Notes: generated by a model not told the origin, from the sequence alone. A DNA stretch of 64,000 bases from Bog-473 sp963743785 (GCA_963743785.1 CAVURD010000036.1:36656-100655), one strand, 5' to 3'; shown: positions 25,618-34,969, numbered from the stretch's first letter. Numbers and translations: made by a program.

Positions 25618-26406
25618 CTATGTTTCCGTGATGAGGTGGAAACTCTCGCCCTGGGGAAACCCGGCTAGCTGCCCGTGCTGGCGCATTTGCTCCCGCATCT
25701 GGTCGGCGAAGGCGACATGATCACCCGAGCGGTCGGTGCCGGGGCCGATGCCCATGGTGCTCTCGTGTTGACTCTCGTGAGCCAAGAGGGCGGCAATCTT
25801 CGTCTGCACGAAGTCGGCGACATCCTCGACGTGGTTCGGCTCGTCGGCCTCCCACAGGAGCAGGGCCCTCGGGCGATGCGCGCCGAGCCCTTGATCGGCA
25901 AAGAAGTGCGGGTCACGGGCGGCCACGATGGCATCGGTCACGATGAAGCCGGCGTGGCGGTGGTCCGGATGGAGCCGATAGCGACGCCAGGGGTCGTGGC
26001 CCAGGACGACATCGGGGCGTACGGTGCGAATCGACCGTGCGACCTCCCATTGGGCCCGGGCGCCATTGCGGAGCTCGCCGTCGGTCCAGCCGAGGAATTC
26101 GACCTCGCCTCCGCCCAGGATGACGGCGGCGCGGCGTTGCTCGTCCTGACGCAGGGCGACGAGGGATGCCTGGTGGCGTTCGGGGTCCCACGTACCCTTG
26201 GCGCCGTCGGTCAGGACCAGGTGGTGGATGGCGGTGCCGGCGGCCGCCCACTTGGCCAGCGTTCCACCGCAGCCGAACTCGATGTCATCGGGATGCGCCC
26301 CGACGGCCAGGGCGACGGTCGGCACGGCGAGGTTGCGGGAGATTGGGGCGCCGGCCGGCAGATCGTTGACCGGGTTGGCCCGCGCCGTCCGGGCGCGGTC
26401 GGTCAT
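25618..26406 (-). CDS. PIG-L/LmbE family deacetylase
   Basis: A 262-residue zinc-dependent N-acetylglucosaminyl deacetylase fold. The metal motif AVGAHPDDIEFGCGGT near residue 35 supplies His and two Asp, and RLHPDHRHAG near 140 supplies the third ligand. The family includes MshB and Mca of mycothiol metabolism and many sugar deacetylases; the substrate here is not evident. The ATG at 26406 overlaps the cofC stop in ATGA, so the two genes are translationally coupled. The open frame continues upstream into cofC sequence because of a frame error there, giving a false fusion. The gene ends at the convergent hairpin terminator. Confidence 0.82.
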   Translation of the reverse strand: MTDRARTARANPVNDLPAGAPISRNLAVPTVALAVGAHPDDIEFGCGGTLAKWAAAGTAIHHLVLTDGAKGTWDPERHQASLVALRQDEQRRAAVILGGGEVEFLGWTDGELRNGARAQWEVARSIRTVRPDVVLGHDPWRRYRLHPDHRHAGFIVTDAIVAARDPHFFADQGLGAHRPRALLLWEADEPNHVEDVADFVQTKIAALLAHESQHESTMGIGPGTDRSGDHVAFADQMREQMRQHGQLAGFPQGESFHLITET

Positions 26407-27021
26407 GAGGTCAGCTCGGTGACGTCGGCCGGCCAATCGACGTCGTAGGCCAGCGCCGGTATGCGCAAGACCCGGACTGGGGAGTCCCAACCGGGTCGCT
26501 TCGGCCCGGTGCCTCCGGAAGGACCCGGGCCCGTACGCGAAGCGGAAGTCGCACGCAGCCGGTAGGCGAAGGACATTGGTGCCATCGTCGTAGCGATCAG
26601 GGATCAGGGTGATACCGGCAAACGGGGCCAGCGAACCCAGATCACGGGCCCGGGGGAGATCGCCGTGCGCCACGATCACCCACTCGACACCGGCCCGGCC
26701 CAGCTGGCCGACCCCGGCGCGCACGGCCCCGTTCAATCCCTGACCCGGCTCCCACATGACGGCCGCCCCGAGATGGCGGGCCCATTCGGCCACCTCGGGG
26801 TCGTCGCACACCACGGCGACGGGGAGCGGAGCGCTGGCGGCCACCACACGTTCGGCCATGGACCGGACCAGGTCGATACGCATCGTGTCCGACATGGTCC
26901 CGCCCAGTCGGCGCTTGGCCTGGCGGAATCCCTTGACCGGGATCAGCACCACTTCGGGCCCGAACGAGGCTCCGGAGAGAGTCGGTTCCGGGCGCGGGGT
27001 GGCGGAGACGCCGGCGGACAC
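26403..27021 (-). CDS. cofC: CofC/FbiD guanylyltransferase (F420 biosynthesis), frame broken
   Basis: About 205 residues, a nucleotidyltransferase that activates phosphoenolpyruvate or 2-phospholactate with GTP for coenzyme F420. Motifs are VVLIPVKGFRQAKRRL, VVCDDPEVAEWA, GLNGAVRAGV, VIVAHGDLPRA with the metal Asp, and ITLIPDRYDDGTNVL. In actinobacteria this is FbiD acting on PEP. One extra base near 26485, in a CCCC run, shifts the frame; the correct C-terminus is PVRVLRIPALAYDVDWPADVTELTS, ending at 26403. The start is GTG at 27021, chosen because a TACACT -10 box ends seven bases upstream. This adds a 20-residue extension before VVLIPVKG; a shorter start at 26952 is possible. Coupled to the PIG-L gene. 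Confidence 0.82.
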
Positions 27022-27028
27022 TTTCGAC

Positions 27029-27034
27029 AGTGTA
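27029..27034 (-). promoter_or_regulatory. Leaderless -10 box (TACACT) for cofC
   Basis: On the minus strand TACACT preceded by CCG ends seven bases before the GTG at 27021. The divergent gpsA -10 box lies 34 bases away. Confidence 0.45.
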
Positions 27035-27067
27035 CGGGGGAGGGGCAAGCGGGTGGCGTGGCGGCCG

Positions 27068-27073
27068 TAGGCT
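27068..27073 (+). promoter_or_regulatory. Leaderless -10 box (TAGGCT) for gpsA
   Basis: TAGGCT preceded by CCG ends seven bases before the GTG at 27081. The context is the same as before pafB. Confidence 0.5.
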
Positions 27074-27080
27074 TCCCGTC

Positions 27081-28103
27081 GTGAGCGATCGTGTCGCAGT
27101 CATCGGAGCCGGCTCGTGGGGCACGGCGGTGGCGGGCCTGACGGCCGGGTCCTTCCCGACGTCGCTGTGGGCGCGATCGCCCGAATTGGCATCGTCGATC
27201 GGGCGGACCCGGGAGAACGGGACCTATCTGGCCGGGGTGCACCTGCCCGACGCCCTCACCGCCACCTCCTCGCTCGAAGAGGCGGTGGCGGGCGCCTCGG
27301 TGGTGTTCATGGCGGTGCCGTCACACGGATTCCGAGCGGTGTTGAGCGACCTGGCGCCGCTTGTCGCCGAGGTCGAAGCGGTCATCAGCCTCTCCAAGGG
27401 CATTGAGAACGGGACCAACCTGCGGATGTCCGAGGTGATCGCCGAGGTCATTCCCGATGTCCCGGCGGGCGTCTTGACCGGTCCCAATCTGGCCCGGGAG
27501 GTGGCCGACGGGCAGCCCGCCGCCAGCGTGGTGGCCCTGCCGGACGAGGCACTGGCCCGGCGGGTGCAGAACCTGGTGCACACCCGGACCTTCCGGGTCT
27601 ACATGGGCACCGACGTGGTGGGGTGCGAGATCGCCGGCGCCACCAAGAACGTGATGGCGATCGCGGCCGGCATCTGTGACGGCCTGGGGTTCGGCGAGAA
27701 CACGCGCGCCGTCCTGATCACGCGCGGTCTGGCCGAGCTCGGCCGGCTGGGCATTGCGCTGGGAGGAAAGGTGCTCACGTTCGGCGGCCTGGCCGGCGTC
27801 GGTGACCTGGTGGCGACCTGCGCCAGCCCGAAGAGCCGGAACCGCACCGTCGGCTTCGAACTGGGTCAGGGGCGCTCACTGGACGACATCGTCAACAGCA
27901 TGCACATGGTGGCCGAGGGCGTGAAGAGTGCCGGTCCCCTGGTCCAGCTGGCGCGCGCCCACGGGGTGGAGATGCCCATCGCCGAGCAGGTCGAGGCCAT
28001 CGTCGCCGGCCGCTGCTCGCCCCGTGAGGCCCTGATGGCGCTCATGGACCGACCGGCCCGTCCCGAGTGGGACGAGGCGTTGATGCGGGGCCTGCAGGCA
28101 TGA
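27081..28103 (+). CDS. gpsA: NAD(P)-dependent glycerol-3-phosphate dehydrogenase
   Basis: A 340-residue GpsA, which reduces dihydroxyacetone phosphate to sn-glycerol-3-phosphate for phospholipid synthesis. The Rossmann motif is VAVIGAGSWGTAVAGL at the N-terminus, followed by VFMAVPSHGFR, SLSKGIENG, LTGPNLAREVADGQPAA and the catalytic Lys in CEIAGATKNVMAIAAGI. GLAGVGDLVATC and the C-terminal EGVKSA helix are present. Length is normal. GTG at 27081 gives the expected N-terminus and follows a leaderless -10 box. The downstream cyclase starts nine bases after the stop, so the two may share a transcript. Confidence 0.94.
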   Translation: MSDRVAVIGAGSWGTAVAGLTAGSFPTSLWARSPELASSIGRTRENGTYLAGVHLPDALTATSSLEEAVAGASVVFMAVPSHGFRAVLSDLAPLVAEVEAVISLSKGIENGTNLRMSEVIAEVIPDVPAGVLTGPNLAREVADGQPAASVVALPDEALARRVQNLVHTRTFRVYMGTDVVGCEIAGATKNVMAIAAGICDGLGFGENTRAVLITRGLAELGRLGIALGGKVLTFGGLAGVGDLVATCASPKSRNRTVGFELGQGRSLDDIVNSMHMVAEGVKSAGPLVQLARAHGVEMPIAEQVEAIVAGRCSPREALMALMDRPARPEWDEALMRGLQA

Positions 28104-28112
28104 GGTGCACCC

Positions 28113-29408
28113 GTGAGCGGACTGTTCGGGCCGAACGAATCGATCCCGGGGGCCGTCGACGCCTCCAGTCGGGCCACCGCGCTGGCGCACGTGCGCGACC
28201 TCTTGCGCTCCCATGGGGTGACCGACGCCGAGATTGATCAAGCCATCGCCGACGATGTGCTCGATCTGTTCGTGGTGGATCGGATGCTGGTGCCGTCCCG
28301 CCGGCGGTACACCAGGGTGGAGGTGGCCGAGCTCACCGGCGTGAACATCGGGCTGCTCGAGCGCTTCTGGCGGGCCCTCGGGTTCCCCAACGTCGACGAG
28401 GACGAACTGGCCTTCACCGATCTCGACCTGGAGGCGGTGCGCCTGTTCCAGGGGATGCAGGCACTCGGGGCGGCGCGTACCGACACCGCCCTGCAGTTGG
28501 CCCGGGTGATCGGCTCGTCCATGTCACGGATTGCCGAGGCGGAGCTCGTTCCCGGCGACCTGGTCCATACCGACACGGATTCGGTGTTGGCCGCCGATGC
28601 CTTTGCCAGTGTGGCCGATGTCACCATTCCCGCCATGGCCCGCCTCCTGGAGTTCGTGTGGCGGAGGCAGGTGGCCGCGGGGATCCAACGGAGCATGCAC
28701 TTGCGCAGTCACGGCGTGGCCCCCGGTGCGAGCCCGACCCTGGCGGTGGGATTTGCCGACATGGTCGGGTTCACCTTGCTGAGCCAACACCTCGGCGACC
28801 GGGAACTGGCCGACGTGGTCCGGCGATTCGAGGAGATCTCGCACGACATCGTCACCGGCCTCGGTGGCCGGGTGGTGAAGATGATCGGCGACGAAGTCAT
28901 GTTCGTGGTCAACGATGTCGCCGACGCGGCCCGCATCGGTCTGGACCTGGCCGATGCGTACGCGGACGACGAGTTGCTGTCAGACGTGAGAGTCGGATTG
29001 GCCTCGGGTCCGGTCCTCTTGCGCGACGGCGACTACTTCGGCCCCACCGTCAACCTGGCCCACCGCATCGTCAACATCGGGAATCCCGGAACGGTGCTCA
29101 TCTCCGATGAGTTCCACACGGCCCTGCTCGAGGAGGCACCCGATGAGTTCACGGCGCAGCCGCTGCGGCCCCGCCTCCTCAAGGACCTCGGCCGGGTGCA
29201 GCTGTGGTGGGCCGGCCGAGCCGGCGAGGTGGCCGACGGAACCGGCGTGGCGGCGGACCGTCGGCGCAATGTGCGCTGGGAGCGGCTCTCCGAGGTGCTC
29301 CGCGACCTCGAGGAACTGCGCGGGGTGGGCGAGCGGCTGCTGTCGAGCAACCGCTCGGCGGGGTCAGGCGCCGTGCAATCGGGCGGTGGCGATGCCGAAG
29401 GGTCGTAG
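28113..29408 (+). CDS. Class III adenylate cyclase with N-terminal regulatory domain
   Basis: A 431-residue predicted soluble cyclase. Residues 1 to about 190 form a helical regulatory domain (DLLRSHGVTDAEIDQAIADD, RRYTRVEVAELTGVNIGLLERFWRALGFP), resembling the pH-sensing autoinhibitory half of mycobacterial Rv1264. The catalytic domain starts near residue 205. It has two metal Asp (GFADMVGFT and MIGDEVMFV), a purine-selecting Lys in VVKMIGDE, and the transition-state Asn and Arg in GPTVNLAHRI, so all residues needed for ATP cyclisation are present. No membrane segment is seen. The tail is Gly/Ser-rich. It overlaps the convergent mannosidase by 45 bases. GTG start; no clear ribosome site, possibly cotranscribed with gpsA. 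Confidence 0.85.
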   Translation: MSGLFGPNESIPGAVDASSRATALAHVRDLLRSHGVTDAEIDQAIADDVLDLFVVDRMLVPSRRRYTRVEVAELTGVNIGLLERFWRALGFPNVDEDELAFTDLDLEAVRLFQGMQALGAARTDTALQLARVIGSSMSRIAEAELVPGDLVHTDTDSVLAADAFASVADVTIPAMARLLEFVWRRQVAAGIQRSMHLRSHGVAPGASPTLAVGFADMVGFTLLSQHLGDRELADVVRRFEEISHDIVTGLGGRVVKMIGDEVMFVVNDVADAARIGLDLADAYADDELLSDVRVGLASGPVLLRDGDYFGPTVNLAHRIVNIGNPGTVLISDEFHTALLEEAPDEFTAQPLRPRLLKDLGRVQLWWAGRAGEVADGTGVAADRRRNVRWERLSEVLRDLEELRGVGERLLSSNRSAGSGAVQSGGGDAEGS

Positions 29409-32035
29409 GGGGAACGAACCCTCGAACGGGCTCTGGGGATAGCCCCGCAAGTCGACCAGCCATCCGGCATGGCCGTCGATGGTGACCGTGGTCGCTTCAG
29501 GGCGGGGGTTGAAGACCCGGACCTCGAGCACGCCTCCATCGCGGCGCAGGGCGCTGACCTCGGCGCCGCTGATGCTCAGCTCGGTCCCGGTGGGTCGGAC
29601 GCTCGCCGCCGCCCAGGCTGGTGACCACTTCGAGGGGCAGCAGGACATCGTCGGCCAGGGCGTAGGGATCGTCGACGTCGAGGGCCAGGGCATAGCTGAG
29701 CTCGACCCGGCGTCCGGTCATCTGGAGCCCGTCGACCGGCGTCATGGGACCGGCGGGGAAGGGCCGGTAGGCCATGCCGAGACGGGACAGCATGCCGGTC
29801 GAGCGCAACACGGTCAGGGCGATGGTGGCGGCGGCATCACCGTGCGACGTCGGCCCGATGTCGATGAGCTCGTACTCGCAGACCCCGTCGTGGACGACGG
29901 TCAGTCCGCCGGCGGACACGAAGCGGCGGGCGGGCGCCGTGGGGAGACCGAACTCGTCGGTCCGGCCCTCGGCGGTGAGGCCGCGTTCGACCGTGGTGAA
30001 GGAACACTCGGCCCGCGACGTCCGGGCCGGCTCGGGCAGGGGCAGGTGGACCCGGAGGCGGTGGTCCCGGCTGGGGTTGACGAAGGACGTGGTGACGCGC
30101 ACCACCGGCTCGTCGGCCCGCAGCTCCAGGACGGTCCTGACCTCGACCGTGTGCTCACCCACCCGGGCCTGGGAGCCTCCCTCGGTGTGATCCGGCCAGA
30201 GGTAGGAGGCCGCGATCTCCACGCGGGCCCGCACCGGTCCGGGCTCGAGCACCCGAACGGCCACCGAGGTCGGCGCCTCCACGAAGGAGTCCTTCAGAGG
30301 GGGGGAGTAGTTGTAGGAGTCGCCCAGGTCTCCGCCGTCGACCAACTGGCCGTAGCCCGGCCGCCCGTCGAGCGAGAAGGTGCCGAGGGTCTCGTCAACC
30401 TCGACCGAGACCAACCCGTTGGAGAGCGTGGCCGGCCGCCCGGTGAGCACGGCCGCCACGGGGTGGGTCAGCGGCACCGGTTCGAAGGCCCGCCACCCGT
30501 AACCCGCGACCTCGGCCACCCGGGCCGCAATGCGCCGGATGGGCGGCTGGTTCAAGGCGATGCGCACCACGGCCTCGGGTCGGGCCGCCAGGCGGGTGTA
30601 GATGTCCGCCTTGGCTTGGGCGATCGGCACGTTGTGCCGCTCGTCCGGGACCGACCGACACGGTGATATCGATGCCCTCCTCGTCCTCCTCGACGACAAC
30701 GTCGTGGACCCAGGCGTCGTTGTCGATGCGGGGGCCCTGGAGCATGCCGAGGACGGTGCGGACGGTGTCGGCATCGAGCACCATGGATCCGGGGAGTCCG
30801 GTGCGTTCGGAGATGACCTGGACGTCGGCGCTCGGCGGCTCGGTCGCCCCCACCACCAGCTCGACCACGCCTGAACGTGTCCGTTGGACCGGGTTGAGGA
30901 CGGTGGCTCCGGCATCGGCCAGCGACCGGGCGAACGACTTCGTGGCCCGGTCCGCCAGGCCGGTGGCGATGGTCCGCACTTCGGCGTAGCGGTGCAGGAC
31001 GGCGTCGACCACGTCATCGATGGAGCAGGCGCAGATCGAATCGTGGGCGGAGTTGCGCACCATCTCCTTCCAGGCCAGCTCGAGCAGCCGCTGCGGCCAC
31101 TGTGCCGGCTCCTGGAACAGCGCCGCCAGGGGTTCGGCCCGCCGCTCCAGCTCGCGCTCGGCCCGCCCGCCCATGCGCTTGACGTCGACCCGGTTGGAGG
31201 TCACGCCCATGAGCATGTTGGCCCGGAAGCCCGAACGCAGCTCACCCTTCCAGTGCTCGAGCCCTTCGGTCGGTGCGGTGGCCAGATACTTGGGCAGGGA
31301 GGTGACTTCGAAGAAGAAGTCGTCCTGGAGATCGTTGGCCTCGGCGACGACCCGGCCGAGAAACGGCTGGGGCATGAGGTGATCCGAGCCGTTCATCGTG
31401 AGCAGGTCGTCGATGACGAGGGTGCCGACCTCTTGGAGGTGGTCGGCCGTGCGCTGAATGAGGGCCTTGGCATCGTCGGGGAGGGCGGCTCCGTTGCCGT
31501 AGCCGACCGGCAGGTATTCGGCCCGTACGGTGGACCCGTCCGGTGCTTCCCAGGTGAACCCGGTCTTGGTGATCGCCGATGGCACGCCGCGCCAGACGAC
31601 GGTGTGGGCAAATCCGCCCAGTCGCAGGATCTGCGGCATCTGGGCGATATGCCCGAACATGTCGGGCAGGTAGCCGACGTCCATGGGGCCGCCGAACGCG
31701 GCGCCACGGAGGAGGCCCATCTGCAGGTTGCGGATGATGGTCTCGCCCGAGGCCAGGAACTCATCCATCAGGATGTACCAGGGGCCCATGCTGATCCGGC
31801 CGGCGGCCGCCAGGGCGCGCAGGCGCTCTTCGGCCTCGGGGCGGACCTCGAGGTAGTCGTCGACCACCGCCATCTGCCCGTCCAGCATGAAGTACGGGTA
31901 ACTGTCGTCGGACTCCAACAGCGGGATCAGCGTGTCCACCAGGTCAATCAGGTTGAGGCGAAAGTCCTGGTAGGACCGGTACCACTCACGGTCCCAGTGG
32001 GTGTGCGGCACGATGGCGATGCGACGGGTTGTCAT
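29364..32035 (-). CDS. GH38 alpha-mannosidase, frame broken twice
   Basis: About 889 residues. The N-terminal GH38 domain begins IAIVPHTHWDREWYRSYQDF, with His and Asp zinc ligands. It continues with FMLDGQMAVVDDYLE, MGPWYILMDEFLASGET, and YLPDMFGHIAQMPQILR, where the Asp is the expected nucleophile. The mid-domain NSAHDSICACSIDDV supplies the last zinc His. Beta-sandwich domains follow. The enzyme cleaves alpha-mannosides, possibly from cell-wall glycans or environmental glycoprotein; no signal peptide is seen, so it acts in the cytosol. Two breaks, near 30645 (extra G in CCGGG) and 29612 (GGCGGCGGC run), shift the frame; both fit +1 base. The ATG at 32035 is seven bases after a TAGTCT -10 box. 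Confidence 0.82.
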
Positions 32036-32042
32036 GACCGCC

Positions 32043-32048
32043 AGACTA
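32043..32048 (-). promoter_or_regulatory. Leaderless -10 box (TAGTCT) for the GH38 gene
   Basis: On the minus strand TAGTCT ends seven bases before the ATG at 32035. The same hexamer at the same spacing precedes the MDMPI-like gene at 49501. Confidence 0.45.
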
Positions 32049-32074
32049 TGACGTGCAGCGACTTCCGGCCGGAC

Positions 32075-32110
32075 GACGTCGAGGACGTCGAGGACGTCGT
32101 GGACGTCGAG
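32075..32110. repeat. Four tandem copies of GACGTCGAG
   Basis: Nine-base units at 32075, 32084, 32093 and 32102; the third ends GTG. Each holds the palindrome GACGTC, giving four evenly spaced dyads directly between the divergent GH38 and acyl-CoA ligase genes. It could be a multi-site operator or a simple repeat. Confidence 0.55.
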
Positions 32111-32111
32111 G

Positions 32112-33611
32112 ATGAGCCCGGCGGACCGTTCGTCGTCCCGACCGACCGAGCTGGGTGCGGGAGGCACGCTGCTGCGGCTGTGGTCGGAGCGTTGGCGGGC
32201 GGACCCGGACCGCTCGGTGCTGGTCAGCGGGGCGGACCCCGCCGCGGTGTTGTCCCACCAGACCCTGGCCGAGCTGACCGCCCGTGCGGCGGCCGTGCTG
32301 GCCGCTCGGGGAGTGGTGGCGGGTGACCGGGTCCTCTGGTGCCGCTCGCCGTCCTTGGACTCAATCGTGGGCCTGCTCGGGGCGCTGCGCCTGGGGGCGG
32401 TGGTCGTGCCGCTCAATCCCCGGAGCGCCGCCGGCGAGCTCAGCTACGTGGCGGGTGACGTGCGACCGGTCGCCGCGTTGGTCGAGGTGGCCGAGCATCG
32501 ACGATGGATCGAGGCCGCCGATGCCTCGGTGGGTGTGCTGGTGCCCGATGACTTCGGTGTGGCGGCGAGGTCGGCGACCGCACCGACGCTGGACACGGCA
32601 CGACCCGATGACGACGCCCTGATCGTCTACACCTCGGGCACCACCGGCCGACCCAAGGGTGCCGTCCATACCCACCGCTCGTTGTTGGCCGGGGCGCAGG
32701 CGCTCCGTTTGGCCTGGGGTTGGGAACCAGACGACCGTCTGATCCTGACGCTCCCCCTCTTCCACGTGCACGGGCTGTGCGCCGGGCTGTTCGGGACGCT
32801 CACCGCCGGCGCATCGGCTCTCGTCTTCGACCGCTTCGACGTGGGGTCGACCCTGGACGCAGTGCCACGGGGCTCCCTGTTCTTCGGCGTGCCCACCATG
32901 TACCACCGCTTGGCTGCATCGGGTCGGGCCGGTGAGCTGTCGGCGCTGCGCCTCTGTGTCTCCGGATCAGGACCGTTGCCGGCCGAGTTGTGGCGGCGCC
33001 TCCACGGCGAGCAGAAGGTGGCCGTCCTGGAGCGCTACGGCATGTCCGAGACTCTGCTGACCCTCTCCAATCCGCTGTCCGGTGAGCGCCGACCGGGATC
33101 GGTGGGTCTGCCCCTGCCCGGCGTGACGGCCACCATCGCCGGGGCCGACGAGCACGGGGTGGGCGAGTTGATGGTCCGGGGGCCGTCACTGTGCCGCGGC
33201 TACTGGGAGCGGCCGGAGGCCACGGCGTCCTCGTGGAGGGAGGGGTGGTTCGCCACCGGGGATCTGGCCTCGGTCGAGCCGGACGGCTATTACTCCATTC
33301 GCGGTCGACGGACGGAGCTGATCATCACGGGAGGCCACAACGTGTACCCGGCCGAGGTGGAATCCGTGTTGGGTCGTCATGCCTCGGTGGCCGAGATCGC
33401 CGTGGTCGGCGTCGCCTCGGCGGAATGGGGCGAGTCCGTCGTCGCCTTCGTGGTCGGCGCCGGGGGAGAGCCCGACCTCGCCGCGCTGGCCCGGTTGGCG
33501 GCGCAGGAGTTGACTCCCTTCAAGCAACCACGGGAGTACCGGGTGCTGGACGCCTTGCCGCGCAACGCCATGGGCAAGGTCGTCCGCCGCGATCTGCCGG
33601 GTCCGGGCTGA
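32112..33611 (+). CDS. Acyl-CoA synthetase (ANL superfamily)
   Basis: A 499-residue adenylate-forming ligase, intact. Core motifs are the phosphate-binding IVYTSGTTGRPKGAVHTHR near residue 175, LPLFHVHGLCAGLFG, LERYGMSETLLTLSNPL, GWFATGDLASVEPDGYYSIRGRRTELIITGGHNVYPAEVE, and the catalytic Lys in NAMGKVVRRDL. It makes an acyl-CoA from a carboxylic acid and ATP. The short size and the HVHGL motif recall malonyl- or methylmalonyl-CoA synthetases of the MatB type, but I would not name the substrate. ATG at 32112 sits directly after the GACGTCGAG repeats with only a weak GAGG as a ribosome site. It stands alone on its strand. Confidence 0.85.
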   Translation: MSPADRSSSRPTELGAGGTLLRLWSERWRADPDRSVLVSGADPAAVLSHQTLAELTARAAAVLAARGVVAGDRVLWCRSPSLDSIVGLLGALRLGAVVVPLNPRSAAGELSYVAGDVRPVAALVEVAEHRRWIEAADASVGVLVPDDFGVAARSATAPTLDTARPDDDALIVYTSGTTGRPKGAVHTHRSLLAGAQALRLAWGWEPDDRLILTLPLFHVHGLCAGLFGTLTAGASALVFDRFDVGSTLDAVPRGSLFFGVPTMYHRLAASGRAGELSALRLCVSGSGPLPAELWRRLHGEQKVAVLERYGMSETLLTLSNPLSGERRPGSVGLPLPGVTATIAGADEHGVGELMVRGPSLCRGYWERPEATASSWREGWFATGDLASVEPDGYYSIRGRRTELIITGGHNVYPAEVESVLGRHASVAEIAVVGVASAEWGESVVAFVVGAGGEPDLAALARLAAQELTPFKQPREYRVLDALPRNAMGKVVRRDLPGPG

Positions 33612-33634
33612 CGAGCGCGGCGATCGCCCTGCGG

Positions 33635-33640
33635 TAGCGT
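33635..33640 (+). promoter_or_regulatory. Leaderless -10 box (TAGCGT) for the GYD gene
   Basis: TAGCGT preceded by CGG ends eight bases before the ATG at 33649. Confidence 0.45.
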
Positions 33641-33648
33641 GAACCGGC

Positions 33649-33948
33649 ATGTCCACCTTCCTCATGCTCTCCACCGTGGGACCCGATGGCGCGGCGACGC
33701 TGAGCGAGAATCCCGATCGGCTCAAAGCGGTCAATGCCGAGGTCGAAGCCATGGGCGTCAAGGTCCTGGCGCAGTGGGCGCTGCTCGGCCCCTACGACTT
33801 CTGCACCGTGCTGGAAGCTCCCGACGAGAAGACGATGGCTCGTGTGGCCCTGGTGCTCGGGGCCCGTGGCACCCTCAAGACATTGACGCTCTCGGCCATT
33901 CCGATCGATGAGTACATCACCTCGGTGCGCAACGTCGGCGGGAACTGA
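33649..33948 (+). CDS. GYD-domain protein
   Basis: A 99-residue single-domain ferredoxin-like fold protein. It shows the GYD-family pattern: STFLMLSTVGPDGAATL, a middle helix LKAVNAEVEAMGVKVLAQWALLGPYDFCTVLEAPDE, where GPYDF stands for the eponymous GYD, and a closing strand AIPIDEYI. The function of the family is unknown. The single Cys is not conserved as far as I know. A leaderless -10 box precedes it. It is intact and convergent with the next small gene, with six bases between them. Confidence 0.75.
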   Translation: MSTFLMLSTVGPDGAATLSENPDRLKAVNAEVEAMGVKVLAQWALLGPYDFCTVLEAPDEKTMARVALVLGARGTLKTLTLSAIPIDEYITSVRNVGGN

Positions 33949-33954
33949 CCCGGC

Positions 33955-34194
33955 TCAGTGCCACCAGAAACCTTGACGGCTCCGCTCCCGGCGGACATCG
34001 TCGCGGCTGAAGAGGTCGCCCAGAATGCTGCCGTCGGAGAGGCGGCGAATGCGGTAGCCGCCGTCGGTGAACTCGGCCACCTCGAAGCCGCGGACCCAGG
34101 TCCCCTGGTAACGATTGCGGACATCGACGGCCGTTCCGGGGGCCAGTGGGGAACGAGCGTTCGGATCAGGCGACGACCCCCCTCCAGTGCTCAC
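33955..34194 (-). CDS. Conserved hypothetical protein, 79 aa
   Basis: A small protein with a central beta-rich core: LAPGTAVDVRNRYQGTWVRGFEVAEFTDGGYRIRRLSDGSILGDLFSRDDVRRER. The Asp-Val-Arg-Asn-Arg and GYRIRRLSDGS pieces suggest an SH3-like barrel, like small proteins seen in other actinobacteria, but I cannot name a family. GTG at 34194 is chosen because a TACGAT -10 box ends six bases upstream on the minus strand. rnhB is divergent, 32 bases away. Confidence 0.6.
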   Translation of the reverse strand: MSTGGGSSPDPNARSPLAPGTAVDVRNRYQGTWVRGFEVAEFTDGGYRIRRLSDGSILGDLFSRDDVRRERSRQGFWWH

Positions 34195-34200
34195 GCCACC

Positions 34201-34206
34201 ATCGTA
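34201..34206 (-). promoter_or_regulatory. Leaderless -10 box (TACGAT) for the 79-aa gene
   Basis: On the minus strand TACGAT ends six bases before the GTG at 34194. It is the same hexamer as before tldD. Confidence 0.45.
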
Positions 34207-34226
34207 TTGACACCCGCCGGGCCGCC

Positions 34227-34926
34227 ATGAACTCCGAGATCATCCCGCCCGATCTCTCCGAGGAGCGAAGTCTCTTCGCGCAGGGTCACCGGCGGGTCGC
34301 CGGTCTGGACGAAGTCGGCCGCGGCGCCTGGGCCGGGCCGGTGTCGGTCGGCGTCGCCGTGGTGGTGGCGGCGAACAGCGAGGACTCCATGCCGGAGTGG
34401 CTGCGGGATTCGAAGCAGCTCAGTGAAGCGCGGCGCGAGTCGATTTTCCTGTCCGTGGGCGACTGGTGCGTCGAGTGGTCGGTCGGCCATGCGTCTCCGG
34501 AAGAATGCGATCAGCGGGGGATGCGGGTGGCGCTGCAGTGGGCGTCCATGCGGGCCCTGGCCGGCTTGAAACGTGCACCCGATGCCGTGCTGGTGGACGG
34601 GCCACTGGATCTGTTGCATGGATCCGAAGATGTCGGGGTCGGGATTTGCCGGGACGGTGCGGCCCGTTGTGGGTGGGGACGCCCGGTGCGCCTCTGTCGC
34701 CGCCGCCTCGGTGCTGGCCAAGGTGGTGCGGGATCGCCTCATGCGGGTGGAATCGGAGCACTTCCCGGCCTACGGATTCGAGCGGAACAAGGGCTATCCG
34801 ACCCCGATTCACCAGACGGCCCTGCGCGGGTACGGCCTCTCGTCCATCCATCGACGAAGCTGGTCCTACGTGGCGTCGTTGCCCTGGAGCGACGGGTTCG
34901 CGGCCGGCGATGGAAACCCGCTCTGA
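34227..34926 (+). CDS. rnhB: Ribonuclease HII, frame broken
   Basis: About 232 residues, an endonuclease that removes ribonucleotides from RNA-DNA hybrids in the cytosol. The first frame carries VAGLDEVGRGAWAGPVSVGVAV with the catalytic Asp-Glu pair, DSKQLSEARRE, and DAVLVDGPLDLL with the third acidic residue. The second frame carries CASVAAASVLAKVVRDRLM, HFPAYGFERNKGYPTPIH and LRGYGLSSIHRRSW. The switch is near 34650 and fits one extra base. The ATG at 34227 has no Shine-Dalgarno. An apparent open frame from 34146 to 35102 that joins rnhB to the ABC gene is an artefact of this shift. Confidence 0.87.
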
Positions 34927-34963
34927 CCAGGCGCGGCACCGGTGATGTCGGTCGGCGGCGCGG

Positions 34964-34969
34964 TAGTGT
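34964..34969 (+). promoter_or_regulatory. Leaderless -10 box (TAGTGT) for the ABC ATPase gene
   Basis: TAGTGT preceded by CGG ends seven bases before the ATG at 34977, which identifies that start. Confidence 0.5.

Noticed and set aside
25618..27048. Single 476-residue CofC-deacetylase fusion protein
   Set aside because: The join arises from one extra base near 26485. The natural cofC end and an ATGA overlap with the deacetylase start are present in the other frame.
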